From RDYZ01 sp964518905 (GTDB lineage: Bacteria; Cyanobacteriota; Cyanobacteriia; Cyanobacteriales; Geitlerinemataceae), in contig CAZFJL010000008.1 in NCBI GenBank assembly GCA_964518905.1, positions 1-64,000 on the forward strand: a stretch of 64,000 bases of DNA, read 5' to 3'. Shown here piece after piece: positions 60,988-64,000 of the stretch. The notes under the pieces were generated by a model, which searched no databases, was not told the origin of the DNA, and was given only the letters and a program-made list of their open reading frames with translations. Made by a program: the position numbers and the translations under genes. The first letter of the stretch is position 1. Every line of letters starts with the position of its first letter.

Positions 60988-61653
60988 ATGTTCATCTTAA
61001 AAAGGCAGGATGTTGAAATATCCGGTATTCAGCACCCTAAAACCGGCCAGAACATTCCTGTGTTGAACTATCAGGATCAAACGTTTCGCCTGATTAGTGT
61101 GTTTAACGCCAAACAAGCAGAAGAGGCGCGAAGTTTCTGGCGCGACTTGACCGACAACAGAGGTAAAGCCTGTGTTTTGCTTGAGGAACCGGATCGCTAC
61201 AGTGTTTGGGGTAAAATCCGGGTCGAGCAGCTCGATGATGATCACGATAGCGGCACAGCTTCGCCGTTCTTCACCCAAGCGGCTTTGATTTTGCTGCAAG
61301 AGGTGTATTACGCGATCGAGGATTTATTGGGCAATCGTCAGGCGGGAGCCTTTCAGAAAGACGTAACCAAACTGTTTCAGCAGTGGAATTTTCCCAATGC
61401 CACTGCACCGGAGGCTGTGGCTGAGTTACTGGAACAAGACCCGCTAGAGGGTGGTCAGGTTCCACCTTGGCAGGAACACCATCTCAATACGCTGCTCCAA
61501 GAGCTTTACCGAATTGGCAAGGAGTACTTCGGGAATACGAGCTTTGTGGGACGAGCGATCGAAGCTCTGAAAGATATGCCGGATAGTGAGCGATCCCAAT
61601 TTGTCGGCTGGCTGAATCAATCTCCGCTCGGCAAAATGTGGGAAACCGTCTGA
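60988..61653 (+). CDS. Npun_F0813-like conserved cyanobacterial protein
   Basis: A 221-residue soluble protein starting MFILKRQDVEISGIQHPK and containing FWRDLTDNRGKACVLLEEP and RYSVWGKIRVEQL. These are recalled as characteristic of a conserved cyanobacterial family named after Npun_F0813. Function is unknown; C-terminal half is helical (ALILLQEVYYAIEDLLG; LQELYRIGKEYFG). It stands alone with ~285 nt to the next gene. Confidence 0.75.
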   Translation: MFILKRQDVEISGIQHPKTGQNIPVLNYQDQTFRLISVFNAKQAEEARSFWRDLTDNRGKACVLLEEPDRYSVWGKIRVEQLDDDHDSGTASPFFTQAALILLQEVYYAIEDLLGNRQAGAFQKDVTKLFQQWNFPNATAPEAVAELLEQDPLEGGQVPPWQEHHLNTLLQELYRIGKEYFGNTSFVGRAIEALKDMPDSERSQFVGWLNQSPLGKMWETV

Positions 61654-61938
61654 AATGTTACAAACCATAAATAAATTCGATGGATGGTACAGCGGCTTTA
61701 AGCTCGATCAAATAATGAGGATACGTCTGATGAATGTCCCCATATCCTCACTAGCAACCGGGAAACGATCACATCGCTTATCTCGCTGTTCCGGCTCAGA
61801 CGTTATCGAGCCGTGATCATTACCATCGTTCTTTAAATACAACAGATACAACGACTGATCACGGCGGCCTTAGACGTCATCACGTTTAAATTTGACCGTC
61901 GTTTAGCTTACCGTTCACCACTCACGTTTCCACCGTTC

Positions 61939-62982
61939 ATGAGCACCACTTCAGACAAAGGCAAGCTCGGTTTTTTGCAGTCTCTCCTAGCGACCCCCTC
62001 CCTCGTTCTCATTGCTGTGAGCTGGGGCGTGATTGCACTCCTTTTCTTTCTCCTTTTCAGCGTCACGCTGCCTGGAGAAGGTCGGCCTGCTTGGTATGGC
62101 CTTGGCACGTTGATACTAGAGCAGATGGGCTTCCTGCTTGCGGGGATTCTTTGCTTACGTAATGGCTTCAGTAACAAGATTGTGAGCGGGCGTAACGTCT
62201 GGCTCGGCATCGGGATTGGATTGCTGTCCTATTTCATCGGCAACCTCTTCTTTAGCTGGTGGGAACTCTATTGGGGTCTGAGTCCTACCGTTTCACCGGG
62301 CGATCTCTTCTACGTGATTAGCTATCTCTGCCTAGCGACGGGGATGATCTTGGCGGTTCGATCGCGGCGGTTAAACCTGGAGCTATGGCAATGGGGGGTC
62401 GTGGGCGGAATCGCGGCGACCGGCATTGCGATCGCGGCTTGGTTATCCTATCCGTTTGAATTTGGAATCACTGCTCCCGAGGTCGTCGAGACGAGTCCGG
62501 CGATCGAGCAGATTGCCGGTTCCGAATCGATGTCTGGCAGTACAGCAGATGCTGCACCTGCAATTGAAGAGGAGGAAGAGGAAGAGGGACTGACCGAGCA
62601 TCCGGCTCCTGCCTGGGTGAAGGCCATGGATCGGCGCCTTGAACCCTTTGGTAGCATCTTGAACTTAACCTACGTTGTTCTTGATATTTTGCTGCTGATT
62701 ATTGCCTCGGTGTTGCTGCTGGCATTCTGGGGTGGGCGTTTCTCTCAGTCGTGGCGAATGATTGCGGCGGCTGCATTTTCGCTCTATATCGCAGACATGT
62801 GGTTTAAATATGCGGATAAAAATATCCCGGATTATGAAAGTGGCGATCTGCTAGAGGTGTTCTTTACGTTCACGGGCGTATTTTTTGCGATCGGTGCCAT
62901 TTTGGAATACGACGTCTCAACACGAGCTGCAAAGACAAGCTCGCGCGGTGGCCGTCGCCGTCGTGGCGGCTCCTCGTCCTAA
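61939..62982 (+). CDS. Conserved membrane protein, unknown function
   Basis: A 347-residue integral membrane protein with about eight hydrophobic segments (LVLIAVSWGVIALLFFLLFS; GLLSYFIGNLFFSWW; LDILLLIIASVLLLAF). Between the halves lies an acidic stretch AIEEEEEEEGL, and the C-terminus is SSRGGRRRRGGSSS, a basic RGG tail. WELYWGLSPTVSPGDLFYV is reminiscent of conserved cyanobacterial proteins of this size. No function can be named. Terminator downstream at 63071. Confidence 0.75.
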   Translation: MSTTSDKGKLGFLQSLLATPSLVLIAVSWGVIALLFFLLFSVTLPGEGRPAWYGLGTLILEQMGFLLAGILCLRNGFSNKIVSGRNVWLGIGIGLLSYFIGNLFFSWWELYWGLSPTVSPGDLFYVISYLCLATGMILAVRSRRLNLELWQWGVVGGIAATGIAIAAWLSYPFEFGITAPEVVETSPAIEQIAGSESMSGSTADAAPAIEEEEEEEGLTEHPAPAWVKAMDRRLEPFGSILNLTYVVLDILLLIIASVLLLAFWGGRFSQSWRMIAAAAFSLYIADMWFKYADKNIPDYESGDLLEVFFTFTGVFFAIGAILEYDVSTRAAKTSSRGGRRRRGGSSS

Positions 62983-63070
62983 GCGATGAACCAGGCAGCC
63001 AATCGATCCTAATCAAGGCACTGTAAAAGGCAACCGTTCATAACCTTCAATGAATCGGGAGTTTCCATGT

Positions 63071-63125
63071 AGCATCACGACGACAGCGGTAGATCCAAGC
63101 CTGTTGTCGTGATGCTTTCATTTTT
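63071..63125 (+). terminator. Strong stem-loop terminator after membrane-protein gene
   Basis: AGCATCACGACGACAG and CTGTTGTCGTGATGCT (16-nt arms, one mismatch) around a 14-nt loop, followed by TTCATTTTTG. The remaining part of the 62983-63385 spacer shows no gene. Confidence 0.85.
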
Positions 63126-63385
63126 GACTGCTGCTGTACAAATTGAACGAAATACCGCTACGATTTAAGCTAATGCTTGGATCAATGTCAGACGGGCTAT
63201 TTAAGACCATGACTCGTTTACAGAACTTATCGTGAGACCGCGATCCAGATTGACGCGATAACGTTTGATCCCATCAATATTTAGTACCGGGTCAATTTGC
63301 ATTGACATATCATCGGCATCGTGAACAACATGCCACCTTTCGTTTGAGTGCTGGTTTGTGCTAACTCTTCTCTTCTTGGCTGTTT

Positions 63386-64000
63386 ATGGCTCCTAAACGA
63401 CTATCTGAAACCGAAAAACAAGAAATCGCCGATCGCTACCGTCAGCCAGACGAAAGTACGGCGACACTCTCCCGCGCTTTCGGGGTCAGTACGTCTACAA
63501 TTGGGCGATTACTAAAAACTAGCTTTAGTGCGGAGGAGTATGACGTACTAGTGCAGCAGAAACGCTTGATTGGACGGGGTGGAGCCGCACGATCGAATTC
63601 GACGGATCAAGCGCCTAAGGTGGAGATCGAGAAAGTTGATCCAGTATCGACTTCTGACAGTTCGCCCGCCATTGTCTCGGTCTCTCCGTCTGATCACGGT
63701 GAAACGCAGAAAGCCGCTCCCAAGCTACGCAGCCGAACGCGTAGTCGATCGCGATCGCGCACTAGCGCCAGTTCGACAAACCCGGCAGTTCCGACGCGAA
63801 CGTCGGACGATAGCGACGCTCAACTCGGACTCAGTTTAGAACACGAAAACGATGTCCAGGACACTTCTTCGAGCTTGAACGCCAACTCTGGCGCGTCTCA
63901 AGAGAAGACATCGGTCAAGCGTGAACCTGGATCGCGGCGGCGGCGTCGATCCTCTGTCCAAAAAATATCCTCCCAGGATGCACCACAGGAGACTGGGGCG
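63386..64000 (+). CDS. HTH-domain protein with long disordered tail, partial
   Basis: Open from ATG 63386 to the window end (205 codons, no stop). Residues ~1-55 form a helix-turn-helix (LSETEKQEIADRYRQ; ATLSRAFGVSTSTIGRLLK) of the transposase-like/homeodomain-like type used by some cyanobacterial DNA-binding proteins. After that the protein is low complexity, rich in Ser, Arg, Asp and Thr (RSRTRSRSRSRTSASS; SRRRRRSS), probably disordered and nucleic-acid binding. It is likely a conserved cyanobacterial regulator-like protein rather than a transposase, since no DDE/D motif is seen in the visible part. Confidence 0.7.
   Translation, partial: MAPKRLSETEKQEIADRYRQPDESTATLSRAFGVSTSTIGRLLKTSFSAEEYDVLVQQKRLIGRGGAARSNSTDQAPKVEIEKVDPVSTSDSSPAIVSVSPSDHGETQKAAPKLRSRTRSRSRSRTSASSTNPAVPTRTSDDSDAQLGLSLEHENDVQDTSSSLNANSGASQEKTSVKREPGSRRRRRSSVQKISSQDAPQETGA

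Overview
The window looks like a chromosomal stretch of a cyanobacterium. GCGATCGC-type (HIP1-like) octamers are scattered through coding and non-coding DNA. Several genes belong to families typical of cyanobacteria: a CBS-CP12 fusion, DUF3177, a Tic20-like protein, an Npun_F0813-like protein, solanesyl diphosphate synthase, and large sensor proteins that join a kinase, a STAND-type ATPase and a histidine kinase. The genus cannot be fixed from the sequence alone. A run of 100 Ns (2699-2798) marks an assembly gap.

Layout. 1-4.9 kb is a decaying defence/addiction island: a type ISP-like restriction-methyltransferase with an early stop, duplicated DUF2283-type small genes (one interrupted by the gap, one by an in-frame stop), an intact VapBC pair on the minus strand and a frameshifted VapBC pair on the plus strand. 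4.9-9 kb is one very large gene for a sulfotransferase joined to three GT2 glycosyltransferase domains. 9.3-10.8 kb is a chemoreceptor. 10.9-20.9 kb is a minus-strand copper-resistance island: an RppA/RppB-like two-component system, a secreted His/Asp/Met-rich protein, an outer-membrane-type protein, a CopA P-type ATPase, a DUF411 lipoprotein and a Tat-exported multicopper oxidase, followed by a stray 116-nt copA fragment and an orphan ExbD. 20.9-32.2 kb holds a diguanylate cyclase, an amine oxidase, a Na+/solute symporter and a 1911-residue kinase/ATPase/histidine kinase.

32.6-47.3 kb is mostly housekeeping: argF, a CobW-type metallochaperone, Tic20-like, a GT2, an alpha/beta hydrolase, sds, clpP, DUF3177, a CAP-RTX protein, an M20 peptidase and gpsA. 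48-55.4 kb is a signalling block: a PAS histidine kinase, tRNA-Thr(CGT), and a two-gene operon in which an APC-family amino-acid permease is fused to a hybrid histidine kinase and followed 2 nt later by a REC-histidine kinase. 55.9-64 kb carries ftsZ, ftsQ, CBS-CP12, phoU, conserved cyanobacterial proteins and the start of an HTH protein.

Non-coding structure is rich. Two families of short inverted-repeat elements are present in pairs (113-nt family A at 13041 and 41443; 132-nt family B at 48014 and 55732). There is a PATE-like IS200/IS605 remnant (22784) with a second copy of its end at the clpP stop codon, a 131-nt element between 21-nt direct repeats (43871-44043), and a six-copy short palindrome. 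Several of these elements lie exactly at gene 3' ends and in three cases supply or overlap the stop codon.
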